Under the pieces are notes generated by a model, which saw nothing but the letters and a program-made list of their open reading frames with translations, searched no databases and was not told where the DNA came from. The position numbers and the translations under genes are program-made. Of a stretch of DNA of 64,000 bases, positions 54,756-64,000 are shown in pieces. The stretch comes from an uncultured Pantoea sp. GTDB lineage: Bacteria > Pseudomonadota > Gammaproteobacteria > Enterobacterales > Enterobacteriaceae. The stretch is taken from positions 112,572 through 176,571 of the forward strand of contig CAJYVD010000039.1 of assembly GCA_913778495.1 (NCBI GenBank), written 5' to 3'. How positions within the stretch are numbered: position 1 is the stretch's first letter; every line of letters starts with the position of its first letter.

Positions 54756-56891
54756 TTACTCGGCGTCGGAAGCATTCGTTGCAGCAGCAGCTTCTTCTGC
54801 TGGTTTCTGCTCTGTCGCTTCTTTGATGCTCAGACGAACGCGGCCTTGGCGATCCACTTCCATTACTTTCACCGGAACTTCCTGGCCCATCTGCAGATAG
54901 TCGGTCACTTTCTCAACGCGCTTATCCGCGATTTGTGAAATGTGCACCAGACCTTCTTTTCCGCCGCCAATCGCAACAAACGCACCGAAATCAACGATAC
55001 GCGTCACTTTACCTGCGTAAACGCGACCCACTTCGATCTCAGCGGTAATTTCTTCGATACGACGAATCGCTTCTTTGGCTTTCAGGCCATCCGTTGCGGC
55101 GATTTTCACGGTACCATCATCTTCGATTTCGATGGTGGTGCCGGTCTCTTCCGTCAGCGCGCGGATAACCGAACCGCCTTTACCGATCACATCTTTGATC
55201 TTGTCAGAATTGATCTTGATGGTGTAAATGCGCGGTGCAAACTCAGAGATTTCCTGACGCGGCGTGCTGATTGCCTGCTCCATCACGCTCAGGATGTGCA
55301 AACGCGCACCTTTGGCCTGGTTCAGCGCAACCTGCATGATCTCACGGGTAATGCCTTCGATTTTGATATCCATCTGCAGCGCAGTGATACCGTCGCGGCT
55401 ACCCGCTACTTTGAAGTCCATATCGCCGAGGTGATCTTCGTCGCCCAGAATGTCAGACAGAACCACAAAGTTCTCTTCTTCTTTCACCAGACCCATCGCG
55501 ATGCCGGCTACGGCAGCTTTGATTGGCACACCGGCGTCCATCAGCGCCAGAGACGCGCCACATACGGAAGCCATGGATGATGAACCGTTAGATTCGGTGA
55601 TTTCTGACACGACACGTACGGTGTACGGGAAGGCGTCTTGCTTAGGCATCACAGCCATTACACCGCGCTTCGCCAGACGACCGTGACCAATTTCACGACG
55701 CTTCGGTGAGCCAACCATACCGGTTTCGCCCACAGAGTACGGAGGGAAGTTATAGTGGAACAGGAAGCTGTCGGTGCGTTCGCCCATCAGCTCATCCAGG
55801 TTCTGTGCGTCACGTGCGGTACCCAGCGTGGCTGCAACCAGCGCCTGCGTTTCACCGCGGGTGAACAGCGCAGAACCGTGGGTACGCGGCAGAACGCCAG
55901 TGCGCACGTCCAGTCCACGAACCATATCTTTTTCGCGTCCATCAATGCGTGGCTCACCACGGATGATGCGGCTACGCACAACGCTTTTCTCGAGATCGTG
56001 AACGAGGTCAGCGATTTCGTTGGCGTCCAGCGTTTCGTCTTCCGCCTGCAGCGCGGCAATAGTGGCGTCTTTCACGGCGCCAACTTGGGTGTAACGCTCT
56101 TGCTTGTCAGTGATGCGATACGCATCGCTGATGCCCGCTTCAGCCAGCGCAGCAACGCGCGCAATCAGCGCTTCGTTTGCGGGTTCTGGCTGCCAGTCCC
56201 AGCGCGGTTTGCCTGCTTCAGCGACCAGAGAATTGATGTTCTCAATAACAACCTGCTGCTGATCGTGGCCGAATACTACCGCGCCCAGCATTTGATCTTC
56301 GGTCAGGATGTCCGCTTCGGACTCCACCATCAGGACGGCATTCTGCGTACCTGCAACCACCAGATCGAGACGAGATTGTTTGATTTCGTCAGCCGTTGGG
56401 TTCAGCACATACTGATCGTTAATGTAACCGACGCGTGCGGCACCGATTGGACCATTGAACGGGATGCCTGAAAGCGACAGTACCGCTGAAGCGCCGATCA
56501 TCGCCACGATGTCTGGGTTAACCTGCGGGTTAACGGAAACCACGGTTGCGATAACCTGTACTTCGTTAACAAAGCCTTCTGGGAACAGCGGACGAACCGG
56601 ACGGTCAATCAGACGAGAGATCAGCGTTTCGCCTTCGCTTGGGCGGCCTTCACGACGGAAGAAGCTGCCTGGGATACGGCCTGCTGCGTAGGTACGTTCT
56701 TGATAGTTAACGGTCAGCGGGAAGAAATCCTGGCCTGGCTTGGCTTTTTTCTGGCCAACAACGGTCACGAAAACGGCCGTGTCATCCATGCTCACCATCA
56801 CTGCGGCAGTGGCCTGGCGCGCCATCATGCCGGTTTCCAGCGTGACGGTATGCTGACCATATTGGAATTTGCGTACGATCGGGTTCAGCAA
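54756..56891 (-). CDS. pnp: Polynucleotide phosphorylase
   Basis: 711 aa (E. coli 711). Two RNase PH-like domains (about residues 10-215 and 310-540), then KH ([21 protein letters not shown], about 555-590) and S1 ([30 protein letters not shown], about 620-690). A degradosome 3'-5' exonuclease and cold-shock protein. It lies downstream of rpsO and its leader holds a long hairpin consistent with RNase III autocontrol. Confidence 0.98.
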   Translation of the reverse strand: MLNPIVRKFQYGQHTVTLETGMMARQATAAVMVSMDDTAVFVTVVGQKKAKPGQDFFPLTVNYQERTYAAGRIPGSFFRREGRPSEGETLISRLIDRPVRPLFPEGFVNEVQVIATVVSVNPQVNPDIVAMIGASAVLSLSGIPFNGPIGAARVGYINDQYVLNPTADEIKQSRLDLVVAGTQNAVLMVESEADILTEDQMLGAVVFGHDQQQVVIENINSLVAEAGKPRWDWQPEPANEALIARVAALAEAGISDAYRITDKQERYTQVGAVKDATIAALQAEDETLDANEIADLVHDLEKSVVRSRIIRGEPRIDGREKDMVRGLDVRTGVLPRTHGSALFTRGETQALVAATLGTARDAQNLDELMGERTDSFLFHYNFPPYSVGETGMVGSPKRREIGHGRLAKRGVMAVMPKQDAFPYTVRVVSEITESNGSSSMASVCGASLALMDAGVPIKAAVAGIAMGLVKEEENFVVLSDILGDEDHLGDMDFKVAGSRDGITALQMDIKIEGITREIMQVALNQAKGARLHILSVMEQAISTPRQEISEFAPRIYTIKINSDKIKDVIGKGGSVIRALTEETGTTIEIEDDGTVKIAATDGLKAKEAIRRIEEITAEIEVGRVYAGKVTRIVDFGAFVAIGGGKEGLVHISQIADKRVEKVTDYLQMGQEVPVKVMEVDRQGRVRLSIKEATEQKPAEEAAAATNASDAE

Positions 56892-56964
56892 AATTTACAA
56901 TCCTTAAATTCTTGGCAAGGCGTCATCTCGCCTGCCGGGGGTTACCGATCTCTCGTTGCATCCT

Positions 56965-57019
56965 CGCGACTAATGACAACCTTTAACCGTCTTTGCGGTA
57001 AAGCCTCTCATTAGCCGCG
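56965..57019 (-). promoter_or_regulatory. pnp leader hairpin (probable RNase III site)
   Basis: On the minus strand, CGCGGCTAATGA (57008-57019) pairs with TCATTAGTCGCG (56965-56976) with one G-U, and the enclosed sequence adds further pairing. This long imperfect stem, about 75 bases before the pnp start, matches the E. coli pnp leader that RNase III cuts and PNPase then degrades to repress its own synthesis. The E. coli sRNA SraG/PsrO comes from the same interval; I could not confirm it here. Confidence 0.7.
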
Positions 57020-57091
57020 CGAACCTCTGCAAACAGAGATCATTCTTAGCAACAATACATGAGTTTGGTCCGGATTGCTGCGCATTGCTCG

Positions 57092-57116
57092 AAAAAAGGG
57101 GCCACAAAGGCCCCCT
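57092..57116 (-). terminator. rpsO terminator
   Basis: GGGGCC/GGCCCC stem (57098-57103 with 57109-57114), loop of 5, with six T on the minus strand (complement of 57092-57097). It lies between rpsO and pnp; partial read-through is known at this place in E. coli. Confidence 0.85.
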
Positions 57117-57201
57117 TTTCGCGAAACTCGCACAAATCTGATCGTCAGACGCAGTTTTTTGCATAATGCCTGCGCTACATCCTTGATCAGATTCTTCAGA
57201 C

Positions 57202-57471
57202 TTAGCGACGCAGGCCCAGGCTTTCGATCAGGCTGGTGTAGCGTGCAACGTCTTTACGCTTCAGGTAGTCCAGCAGCTTACGACGCTGAGATACCATGCG
57301 CAGCAGACCGCGACGGCTGTGGTGATCTTTTTTGTGCTCAGAGAAGTGACCCTGCAGGTGATTGATCTGAGCAGTCAGCAGAGCAACCTGAACTTCAGTT
57401 GAACCGCTGTCGTTAGCACCACGACCGTATTTAGCAACGATCTCTGCTTTAGCTTCTACGCTTAGAGACAT
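57202..57471 (-). CDS. rpsO: 30S ribosomal protein S15 (uS15)
   Basis: 89 aa. [33 protein letters not shown] and [24 protein letters not shown] are the S15 signature. It binds 16S rRNA helices 20-22 and, in E. coli, a pseudoknot in its own mRNA. ATG at 57471 with TTGGAG upstream; a start four codons earlier is unlikely. Its own promoter lies at 57544-57572. Confidence 0.98.
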   Translation of the reverse strand: MSLSVEAKAEIVAKYGRGANDSGSTEVQVALLTAQINHLQGHFSEHKKDHHSRRGLLRMVSQRRKLLDYLKRKDVARYTSLIESLGLRR

Positions 57472-57543
57472 AATAAACTCCAATATAAAATGAATGTATG
57501 GGTGCCGATCTCTAATTCAGCAGCCCGCTTTTAAAGCCGCGCT

Positions 57544-57572
57544 ATTCTACTCTTCGCCTGATGGCAACGCAA
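57544..57572 (-). promoter_or_regulatory. rpsO promoter
   Basis: TAGAAT (complement of 57544-57549) lies 17 bp from TTGCGT (complement of 57567-57572) in the truB-rpsO gap, where E. coli also has an rpsO promoter. Confidence 0.65.
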
Positions 57573-57603
57573 ACGTGCCGTAACGGAGAGTGGTGCTTTT
57601 AGG

Positions 57604-58548
57604 TCAGGCGGGAAACTCCACCACCAAACGACGCGGGGCCACGCGCCCGTCAGCGGCAATTTCAGCCATGCCAATAAATTTATGCGCTTCCCCTTCGGTC
57701 ACGCGCACCAATCCCTCTTCAGGCGCGTTCGCGACCTGTACCGGCATGCCTTGCTTGAAATAGGCCGCCACCGCAGGCAACAGGTTGACGACAGGGAAAG
57801 CCTCTGCCGGGCTGTCCATTGGCAGAAGCAGCGTATCAAGCGCCGTGTAATCGGCGGTCTCTGCGGCGTTAGCTTCCGCCGCGATAGCCTGCAGCTGCTC
57901 AAGCGTCAGCATGCGCGCAACGGGATAGCGCGCCACCTGCAAGCGGCGCAGCATGATAACGTGCGCACCACAGCCCAGCTTTTCACCTAAATCATCAATG
58001 ATGGTACGAATATAGGTGCCTTTTGAGACGTGGATTTCCAGCTCCAGCTCATTCCCTTCCCAGCGAATAAACTGTAATTCATACACCGTGACCGGCCGAG
58101 CTTCACGCGGAACGGTAATGCCCTCCCGCGCATATTCATACAGTTTACGTCCCTGATATTTCAGCGCGGAGAACATGGTCGGTACCTGCATGATATCGCC
58201 ACGAAACTGCGCCAGCGCCTCATCCAGCATCGCCTGGTCAAAGGCGATCGGCCGCGTCTCAATAACATTGCCATCCGCGTCCGAGGTGTCGGTGCGTTCT
58301 CCCAGCCGGGCTATCACACGGTAGCGCTTGTCGGCATCGAGCAAAAATTGAGAAAACTTCGTGGCTTCACCCAAGCAGATAGGCAACATGCCGGTAGCCA
58401 AGGGGTCAAGTGCGCCGGTGTGGCCCGCTTTGTTGGCGTTGAACAGGCGCTTAACTTTTTGCAGCACATCGTTGGAGGAGGCTCCCTGCTGCTTGTCCAG
58501 CAGGAACACACCGTGGACGTCGCGACCGCGACGACGAGGACGGCTCAT
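57604..58548 (-). CDS. truB: tRNA pseudouridine-55 synthase
   Basis: 314 aa. The catalytic Asp is in [17 protein letters not shown] (about residues 41-57), and [19 protein letters not shown] and the C-terminal PUA-like region are present. It makes psi55 in the T-loop of tRNAs. Its ATG shares one base with the rbfA stop (TGATG), so the two are coupled. Confidence 0.98.
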   Translation of the reverse strand: MSRPRRRGRDVHGVFLLDKQQGASSNDVLQKVKRLFNANKAGHTGALDPLATGMLPICLGEATKFSQFLLDADKRYRVIARLGERTDTSDADGNVIETRPIAFDQAMLDEALAQFRGDIMQVPTMFSALKYQGRKLYEYAREGITVPREARPVTVYELQFIRWEGNELELEIHVSKGTYIRTIIDDLGEKLGCGAHVIMLRRLQVARYPVARMLTLEQLQAIAAEANAAETADYTALDTLLLPMDSPAEAFPVVNLLPAVAAYFKQGMPVQVANAPEEGLVRVTEGEAHKFIGMAEIAADGRVAPRRLVVEFPA

Positions 58549-58955
58549 CAGTCCTCCTTGTCGTCTTCCGCCGGGTCATCACCGCGACGCTCGGCATCAT
58601 TGCGAATCACGTTGCTGACCAGATTCGACATGCGCATGCCTTCGATAAGGGAATTGTCGTAGAAGAACGTCAGGTCCGGCACGATACGCAGACGCATCGC
58701 TTTACCCAAGAGGATACGGATATAGCCTGACGCTTCTTTCAGTGCTTTGAGGCCGTTTTTAACGGCTTCTTCATCCTGATCGTTCAGGAAGGTCACGAAC
58801 ACTTTGGCGTAAGCCAAGTCGCGTGATACTTCGACGCCGGATACTGTCACCATCATGCCCAAACGCGGATCTTTGATTTCGCGCTGCAGGATGATAGCAA
58901 TCTCTTTTTGTAGCTCTTGCGCTACGCGCTGTGGGCGGCCAAATTCTTTTGCCAT
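58548..58955 (-). CDS. rbfA: 30S ribosome-binding factor RbfA
   Basis: 135 aa. [33 protein letters not shown] and the KH-like region with [24 protein letters not shown] match RbfA, which matures the 16S rRNA 5' end and is needed in the cold. ATG at 58955 is preferred to an upstream start at 58970. The C-terminus is an acidic tail ([10 protein letters not shown]). Confidence 0.97.
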   Translation of the reverse strand: MAKEFGRPQRVAQELQKEIAIILQREIKDPRLGMMVTVSGVEVSRDLAYAKVFVTFLNDQDEEAVKNGLKALKEASGYIRILLGKAMRLRIVPDLTFFYDNSLIEGMRMSNLVSNVIRNDAERRGDDPAEDDKED

Positions 58956-59020
58956 TATGCTTTCTCCCAAATAATTCGGGAGGCCAGTGGCCTCCCAAAT
59001 TGCAACACATCAGATGATGA

Positions 59021-61711
59021 TCACTCGATGGTGCGTTTAATTTCAATAACTTCGAACACTTCGATCATATCGCCTACGCGAACGTCGTTGTAGTTCTTCA
59101 CGCCGATACCACATTCCATGCCGTTACGCACTTCGTTGACGTCATCTTTAAAGCGACGCAGGGATTCCAGCTCGCCTTCATAGATAACCACGTTGTCGCG
59201 CAGTACGCGGATTGGGTTGTGACGTTTGATGTTGCCTTCCGTCACCATACAGCCAGCGATCGCACCAAACTTCGGTGATTTGAACACGTCACGAACTTCG
59301 GCCAGACCAATGATCTGCTGTTTGAATTCCGGTGCCAGCATCCCGCTCATTGCTGCTTTAACTTCGTCGATCAGATTATAGATGACGGAGTAGTAGCGCA
59401 GGTCGACGTTTTCAGCATCGATGACGCGGCGTGCAGACGCATCCGCACGGACGTTGAAGCCGAGGATGATAGCGTTAGAAGCCGCAGCCAGCGTCGCGTC
59501 GGTTTCAGTGATCCCGCCCACGCCAGAACCGATGATCTTCACCTTCACTTCGTCGGTGGAGAGTTTCAGCAGCGAGTCGGAGATTGCTTCCACAGAACCC
59601 TGTACGTCGGACTTCAGCACGATGTTCAGCTCGGACACTTCGCCTTCGGTCATGTTGGCAAACATGTTTTCCAGCTTCGACTTCTGCTGACGCGCCAGTT
59701 TCACTTCGCGGAATTTACCCTGACGATACAGGGCAACTTCGCGGGCTTTCTTCTCGTCACGCACCACGGTCGCTTCATCACCCGCTGCCGGAACGCCGGA
59801 CAAGCCAAGGATTTCCACCGGAATAGACGGACCCGCTTCCTGGACTTCGCGACCCAGTTCGTCACGCATCGCACGCACACGGCCATACTCGAAGCCGCAC
59901 AGGACGATATCGCCTTTGTTCAGCGTACCCTCACGCACCAGCACGGTGGCAACCGGACCACGACCTTTGTCGAGGAACGATTCGATAACGACACCGCTTG
60001 CCATACCCTGACGGATAGCCGTCAGCTCCAGCACTTCTGCCTGCAGCAGAATAGCGTTCAGCAGGTCGTCGATACCGGTCCCGGCTTTAGCAGAGACGCT
60101 AACAAACATGTTCTCGCCGCCCCACTCTTCCGGAATGATGCCGTACTGAGTCAGTTCGTTTTTAACACGATCCGCATCCGCTTCTGGCTTATCGATTTTG
60201 TTCACGGCAACCACAACCGGCACACCTGCTGCTTTCGCATGCTGGATAGCTTCGATGGTCTGTGGCATCACGCCATCGTCAGCAGCCACGACCAGAATAA
60301 CGATATCCGTTGCCTGGGCACCACGCGCACGCATCGCGGTAAACGCGGCGTGTCCCGGGGTATCCAGGAAGGTGATCATACCGTTGTCGGTTTCGACGTG
60401 GTAAGCACCGATGTGCTGTGTAATACCACCGGCTTCACCCGAAGCAACTTTCGTTGAGCGAATGTAATCCAGCAGTGAGGTTTTACCGTGGTCAACGTGA
60501 CCCATGATGGTCACGACCGGCGCACGCGCTTCTTGTGCAGCATCGGTATCACGATCGACCATGACCGCTTCTTCCAGCTCGTTCTCACGGCGCAGGATCA
60601 CTTTGTGACCCATTTCTTCCGCGACCAGCTGGGCAGTTTCCTGGTCAATAACCTGGTTAATGGTCGCCATTGCGCCCATTTTCATCATCGCTTTGATAAC
60701 CAGCGAGCCTTTTACCGCCATCTTGTTGGCCAGTTCGGCAACGGTAATGGTTTCGCCGATAACGACGTCGCGGTTAACGGCTTGAGCAGGTTTGTTGAAG
60801 CCCTGCTGCAGCGTGCTCGGCTTACGGTGTTTGCCACCTTTACCGCCACGGAACTGCGCACGCGCTTCTTCGCGATCGGTTTTCGCTTCGGAATGTTTGT
60901 TGCCTTTTTTCGCTGGACGCGCTGCTTTGGTGGTGCGCGCGCGCCCACGTCCGCCTTCGACCTGACGATCGTTCTCGTCTTCAGCCTGGCGAGCGTGCGT
61001 AGACGTGGTGACGTGATAGTCGCCCTTGTCTTCTTCTTCGGGTTTTTCCCACTCAGCTGATTTTTCTTCAGCAAGACGGCGAGCTTCTTCCGCAACGCGG
61101 CGAGCATCTTCTTCGAGCTTACGGCGCGCTTCTTCTTCGGCTTTACGCTTCAGCTCTGCTGCTTCCGCTTCACGACGGGCTTTGTCAGATTGCGCAGCCT
61201 TGGTTACTTCGTCGGTAGGTTGATTTGTCACTTTATCTTTTTCCGCTGCTTCACGCTTAGCCTTTTCAGCGGCTTCGCGCTTGGCTTTCTCTTCGGCTTC
61301 ACGTTGCGCTTTTTGTTCAGCCTCGCGACGGGCTTGTTCTTCCGCCTCGCGACGCGCCTGCTCTTCCGCTTCACGCTGCGCCTCAGCTTCCGCTTCTGCC
61401 TGAGCTTGCTCAGATTCAGCGTCACCTTTCACGTATGTGCGTTTTTTGCGGACTTCGATTTGCACCGATTTACTTTTACCCCCGGTGCCTGGAATATTCA
61501 AGGTGCTGCGCGTTTTGCGCTGCAGCGTCAGTTTACCCGAACCGGTCTGACCATGTTCACGATTCAGGTGGGACAGTAATGTCTCTTTTTCTTGCTGGGA
61601 TACCGCGTCGTTTTCAGACTTGCGGATACCGGCGTCAGCAAATTGCTGTACCAGACGATCGACCGGAGTCTGAATTTCGGCGGCCAGCGATTTTACGGTT
61701 ACATCTGTCAT
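59021..61711 (-). CDS. infB: Translation initiation factor IF-2
   Basis: 896 aa (E. coli 890). An N-terminal IF2N subdomain (1-50) precedes a highly charged repeat region (about 100-215, units of the type [13 protein letters not shown]), a second IF2N-like region (about 315-370), then the G domain: [12 protein letters not shown] (G1), DTPGH (G3), NKID (G4). Domains II-IV follow. It delivers fMet-tRNA to the 30S. Shorter IF2 forms from internal starts are known in E. coli; GTG (Val) codons near residue 160 could serve here. Confidence 0.98.
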   Translation of the reverse strand: MTDVTVKSLAAEIQTPVDRLVQQFADAGIRKSENDAVSQQEKETLLSHLNREHGQTGSGKLTLQRKTRSTLNIPGTGGKSKSVQIEVRKKRTYVKGDAESEQAQAEAEAEAQREAEEQARREAEEQARREAEQKAQREAEEKAKREAAEKAKREAAEKDKVTNQPTDEVTKAAQSDKARREAEAAELKRKAEEEARRKLEEDARRVAEEARRLAEEKSAEWEKPEEEDKGDYHVTTSTHARQAEDENDRQVEGGRGRARTTKAARPAKKGNKHSEAKTDREEARAQFRGGKGGKHRKPSTLQQGFNKPAQAVNRDVVIGETITVAELANKMAVKGSLVIKAMMKMGAMATINQVIDQETAQLVAEEMGHKVILRRENELEEAVMVDRDTDAAQEARAPVVTIMGHVDHGKTSLLDYIRSTKVASGEAGGITQHIGAYHVETDNGMITFLDTPGHAAFTAMRARGAQATDIVILVVAADDGVMPQTIEAIQHAKAAGVPVVVAVNKIDKPEADADRVKNELTQYGIIPEEWGGENMFVSVSAKAGTGIDDLLNAILLQAEVLELTAIRQGMASGVVIESFLDKGRGPVATVLVREGTLNKGDIVLCGFEYGRVRAMRDELGREVQEAGPSIPVEILGLSGVPAAGDEATVVRDEKKAREVALYRQGKFREVKLARQQKSKLENMFANMTEGEVSELNIVLKSDVQGSVEAISDSLLKLSTDEVKVKIIGSGVGGITETDATLAAASNAIILGFNVRADASARRVIDAENVDLRYYSVIYNLIDEVKAAMSGMLAPEFKQQIIGLAEVRDVFKSPKFGAIAGCMVTEGNIKRHNPIRVLRDNVVIYEGELESLRRFKDDVNEVRNGMECGIGVKNYNDVRVGDMIEVFEVIEIKRTIE

Positions 61712-61728
61712 GCTGTTCCTTCCTGTTA

Positions 61729-63216
61729 TTACGCGTCATCGCCGAACCAGCAGATATTACGTGCAGCCATAATCAGCGCACCGGCTTTCTCATCATCCAG
61801 CCCTTCAATATCTGTCAGATCGTCAACACCTTGCTCAGCGAGATCTTCCAGCGTACAAACGCCTCGAGACGCCAGGCGATATGCCAGCGCACGATCCAAG
61901 CCTTCGAGATTCAACAGGTCCTCTGCGGGCTCCTGATTACCAAGGCTCTCTTCTTTCGCTAATGCCAGGGTGGTTAACGCATTTTTTGCTCGTTCACGCA
62001 GGGCTTCGATCGTCTCTTCATCGAGGCCGTCGATTTCCAGCAGCTCGTTGATTGGCACATATGCCAACTCTTCAAGCGAAGAGAAGCCCTCTTCCACCAG
62101 AACGGTGGCGAACTCTTCGTCGATATCGAGATGTTTAGTGAACATATCGATTGCTGCATGCGCTTCAGCCTGATGCTTAGCCTGCAGATCATCGACAGTC
62201 ATCACGTTAAGCTCCCAACCACTTAATTGGGAAGCCAGACGCACGTTTTGGCCATTACGGCCGATCGCCTGTGCCAGGTTTCCGGCTTCAACAGCGATAT
62301 CCATGGTGTGATTGTCTTCATCCACCACAATTGACGCCACATCGGCAGGCGCCATGGCGTTAATAACAAACTGCGCAGGGTTGTCATCCCACAGCACGAT
62401 ATCGATACGCTCACCGCCCAACTCACTGGAAACGGCCTGAACGCGTGCACCGCGCATGCCGACGCAGGCACCTACGGGATCGATACGCTTGTCGTTGGTT
62501 TTCACCGCGATTTTAGCGCGTGAACCTGGATCGCGCGCAGCCGCTTTGATCTCAATGACTTCTTCGCCAATTTCTGGCACCTCAATGCGGAACAGTTCGA
62601 TCAGCATTTCAGGTTTAGAACGGGTGACAAACAGTTGTGCGCCACGGGCTTCTGGACGAACGGCGTACAGCACGCCGCGAATGCGGTCGCCTGGACGGAA
62701 GTTTTCACGCGGCAACATATCTTCACGCACAATCACGGCTTCAGCATTGTTGCCCAAATCCAGCGTGATGTTATCGCGGTTCACTTTTTTAACCACGCCG
62801 GTGATAATTTCACCTTCTTGCTCGCGGAACTGATCGACCACCATCGCACGCTCGGCTTCACGTACTTTTTGCACGATAACCTGCTTAGCAGTTTGCGTGG
62901 TGATGCGGTCAAAGGTGACCGATTCAATCTGGTCTTCAACGTAGTCGCCCAGATTGAGCGCTTCATCTTCGAAGCGTGCGGCGTCCAGCGTGATCTCGCG
63001 CGTCGGCTGTGTGACTTCATCAACAATCAGCCAGCGACGGAATGTATCAAAATCACCGCTGCGGCGATCGATACTGACGCGTACGTCAATTTCCTGTTCG
63101 TACTTCTTCTTGGTCGCAGTGGCCAAAGCGCTCTCCAGCGCTTCGAAGATTTTCTCACGCGGCAGGGCTTTTTCGTTAGAAACGGCTTCTACAACAGCTA
63201 AGATCTCTTTATTCAT
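61729..63216 (-). CDS. nusA: Transcription termination/antitermination protein NusA
   Basis: 495 aa, the E. coli length. The N-terminal RNAP-binding domain (1-130), S1 ([21 protein letters not shown], about 135-200), KH1 and KH2 ([40 protein letters not shown]) and two C-terminal acidic repeats with [21 protein letters not shown] and [24 protein letters not shown] at 63216 gives the E. coli N-terminus ([16 protein letters not shown]). It is 17 bp before infB. Confidence 0.98.
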   Translation of the reverse strand: MNKEILAVVEAVSNEKALPREKIFEALESALATATKKKYEQEIDVRVSIDRRSGDFDTFRRWLIVDEVTQPTREITLDAARFEDEALNLGDYVEDQIESVTFDRITTQTAKQVIVQKVREAERAMVVDQFREQEGEIITGVVKKVNRDNITLDLGNNAEAVIVREDMLPRENFRPGDRIRGVLYAVRPEARGAQLFVTRSKPEMLIELFRIEVPEIGEEVIEIKAAARDPGSRAKIAVKTNDKRIDPVGACVGMRGARVQAVSSELGGERIDIVLWDDNPAQFVINAMAPADVASIVVDEDNHTMDIAVEAGNLAQAIGRNGQNVRLASQLSGWELNVMTVDDLQAKHQAEAHAAIDMFTKHLDIDEEFATVLVEEGFSSLEELAYVPINELLEIDGLDEETIEALRERAKNALTTLALAKEESLGNQEPAEDLLNLEGLDRALAYRLASRGVCTLEDLAEQGVDDLTDIEGLDDEKAGALIMAARNICWFGDDA

Positions 63217-63240
63217 CCTGGTTAGCCTCAATCCGGACTT

Positions 63241-63693
63241 TTAAAAGTGGGGGACCAGGTTCGCTTTCTGAATGTTGCTCAGCGCGAACACTTCGTCGTT
63301 ACCCTCAACGGTCACCGTGATCATCTCACCTTCTACAGATTTGATGATGCCCTGCCATTTGCGGCGGTTTTGAACGGCCATGCGCAGTACCACGCTAACT
63401 TCTTCACCCACGAAGCGAGCATAATGCTCGGCGGTGAACAGCGGTCGGTCGAGGCCTGGTGAGGAAACTTCAAGGTTGTAAGCTACCGTAATCGGATCTT
63501 CCACATCCATTACAGCGCTAACCTGGTGGCTGACATCGGCGCAATCATCAACATTGATACCCTCTTCACTATCAATATAGATGCGCAACGTTGATGTGCG
63601 ACCACGAACGAATTCAATACCGACTAATTCGTAGCCAAGCGCTTCTACCGGTGCAGAGATCAACTCTGTCAATTTTTGCTCTAATGTGGACAA
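63241..63693 (-). CDS. rimP: Ribosome maturation factor RimP
   Basis: 150 aa. [40 protein letters not shown] and the C-terminal Sm-like domain (about 85-150) match E. coli RimP. The start is taken as TTG at 63693, with GGGGGTG upstream; a GTG at 63699 is the alternative. No ATG gives a family-like N-terminus. It is the first protein gene after metY, behind two terminator-like hairpins. Confidence 0.95.
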   Translation of the reverse strand: MSTLEQKLTELISAPVEALGYELVGIEFVRGRTSTLRIYIDSEEGINVDDCADVSHQVSAVMDVEDPITVAYNLEVSSPGLDRPLFTAEHYARFVGEEVSVVLRMAVQNRRKWQGIIKSVEGEMITVTVEGNDEVFALSNIQKANLVPHF

Positions 63694-63710
63694 GCCCACC
63701 CCCAAGACAT

Positions 63711-63730
63711 AAAAAAAGGGCCTAAAGCCC
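63711..63730 (-). terminator. Second leader terminator between metY and rimP
   Basis: GGGC/GCCC (63727-63730 with 63718-63721), loop of 5, then seven T on the minus strand (complement of 63711-63717), ending 18 bases before the rimP start. It is short-stemmed, so probably leaky and regulated. Confidence 0.65.
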
Positions 63731-63752
63731 AGTATTGCGATTTCCTGATAAC

Positions 63753-63780
63753 AAAAAACCCCGAAAATTCGGGGCTTTTT
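63753..63780 (-). terminator. First leader terminator after metY
   Basis: A 7-bp stem CCCCGAA/TTCGGGG (63759-63765 with 63768-63774) with A6 on one side and CTTTTT on the other; on the minus strand six T follow. In E. coli, terminators at this place are relieved by CspA-family RNA chaperones, which fits cold induction of the operon. Confidence 0.8.
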
Positions 63781-63905
63781 GTGACTGGACCCTGTATGCC
63801 GCATAGCGGCTTCGGCGCACAATCCAAAGAATTTTTTTCAAAACTCACTGAAAAAAGCATCCGTCGATGCATGCAGTATATTTGAAAAAGAACTCTAAGG
63901 GAAAG

Positions 63906-63982
<77 letters not shown>

Positions 63983-64000
63983 TCCGAAAACGTGGCGAAT

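Overview
The window is chromosomal DNA of a gamma-proteobacterium of the order Enterobacterales, most likely family Erwiniaceae (Pantoea/Erwinia-like). Three observations point there. The core proteins (ValS, PepA, LptF/G, PyrB/I, NrdD, PNPase, IF2, NusA, RimP) are close in length and sequence to their E. coli counterparts as I remember them. Two blocks that lie far apart in E. coli (argI-pyrBI-nrdDG and yhbO...pnp-nusA-metY) are joined here. A membrane-bound gluconate-type dehydrogenase, common in Pantoea, is present. The family assignment is inference; no database search was possible.

Layout. 0.2-13.5 kb is mostly accessory and housekeeping genes: a nucleoside hydrolase/LacI/MFS operon with paired palindromes upstream, a beta-propeller protein, a capsule-type glycosyltransferase, a LysR/tautomerase pair, opgB, an RcnB-like protein, yecA, and DUF1176 and DUF1493 proteins. 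13.8-14.8 kb is a Sel1-repeat membrane protein. 14.9-20.8 kb is an AT-richer island ending at the tRNA-Leu gene leuX. It carries a four-gene McrBC-type defence operon (PD-(D/E)XK nuclease, unknown protein, McrB with a large insertion, McrC) and a decayed IS3-family element. 21.3-30.8 kb holds yjjA, an unknown acidic protein, marC, a three-subunit gluconate 2-dehydrogenase-type complex, an orphan peptide-binding protein and yjiN. 30.8-46.1 kb is core: lptFG, pepA-holC-valS, yjgM, miaE, rraB, argF with ARG boxes, pyrL-pyrBI with its attenuator, ridA, and nrdDG with two NrdR boxes. 46.2-51.7 kb is yhbO, yhbP, yhbQ, yhbS, a truncated remnant of ubiT (yhbT), yhbW, and an AraC/SDR pair. 51.7-64 kb is deaD, yrbN and nlpI, then the metY-rimP-nusA-infB-rbfA-truB-rpsO-pnp translation/RNA-turnover operon on the minus strand.

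Most interesting points. (1) The McrBC-like locus at leuX combines two predicted nucleases, an unrecognised partner, and a McrB AAA+ core split by about 110-140 extra residues; a 9-bp copy of the leuX 3' end lies at its far edge. (2) Only the C-terminus of ubiT remains and ubiU/ubiV are absent from their usual place, suggesting loss of oxygen-independent ubiquinone synthesis. (3) The short-chain dehydrogenase next to the AraC regulator has Trp where the catalytic Tyr should be. (4) Two abutting perfect palindromes lie upstream of the nucleoside operon.
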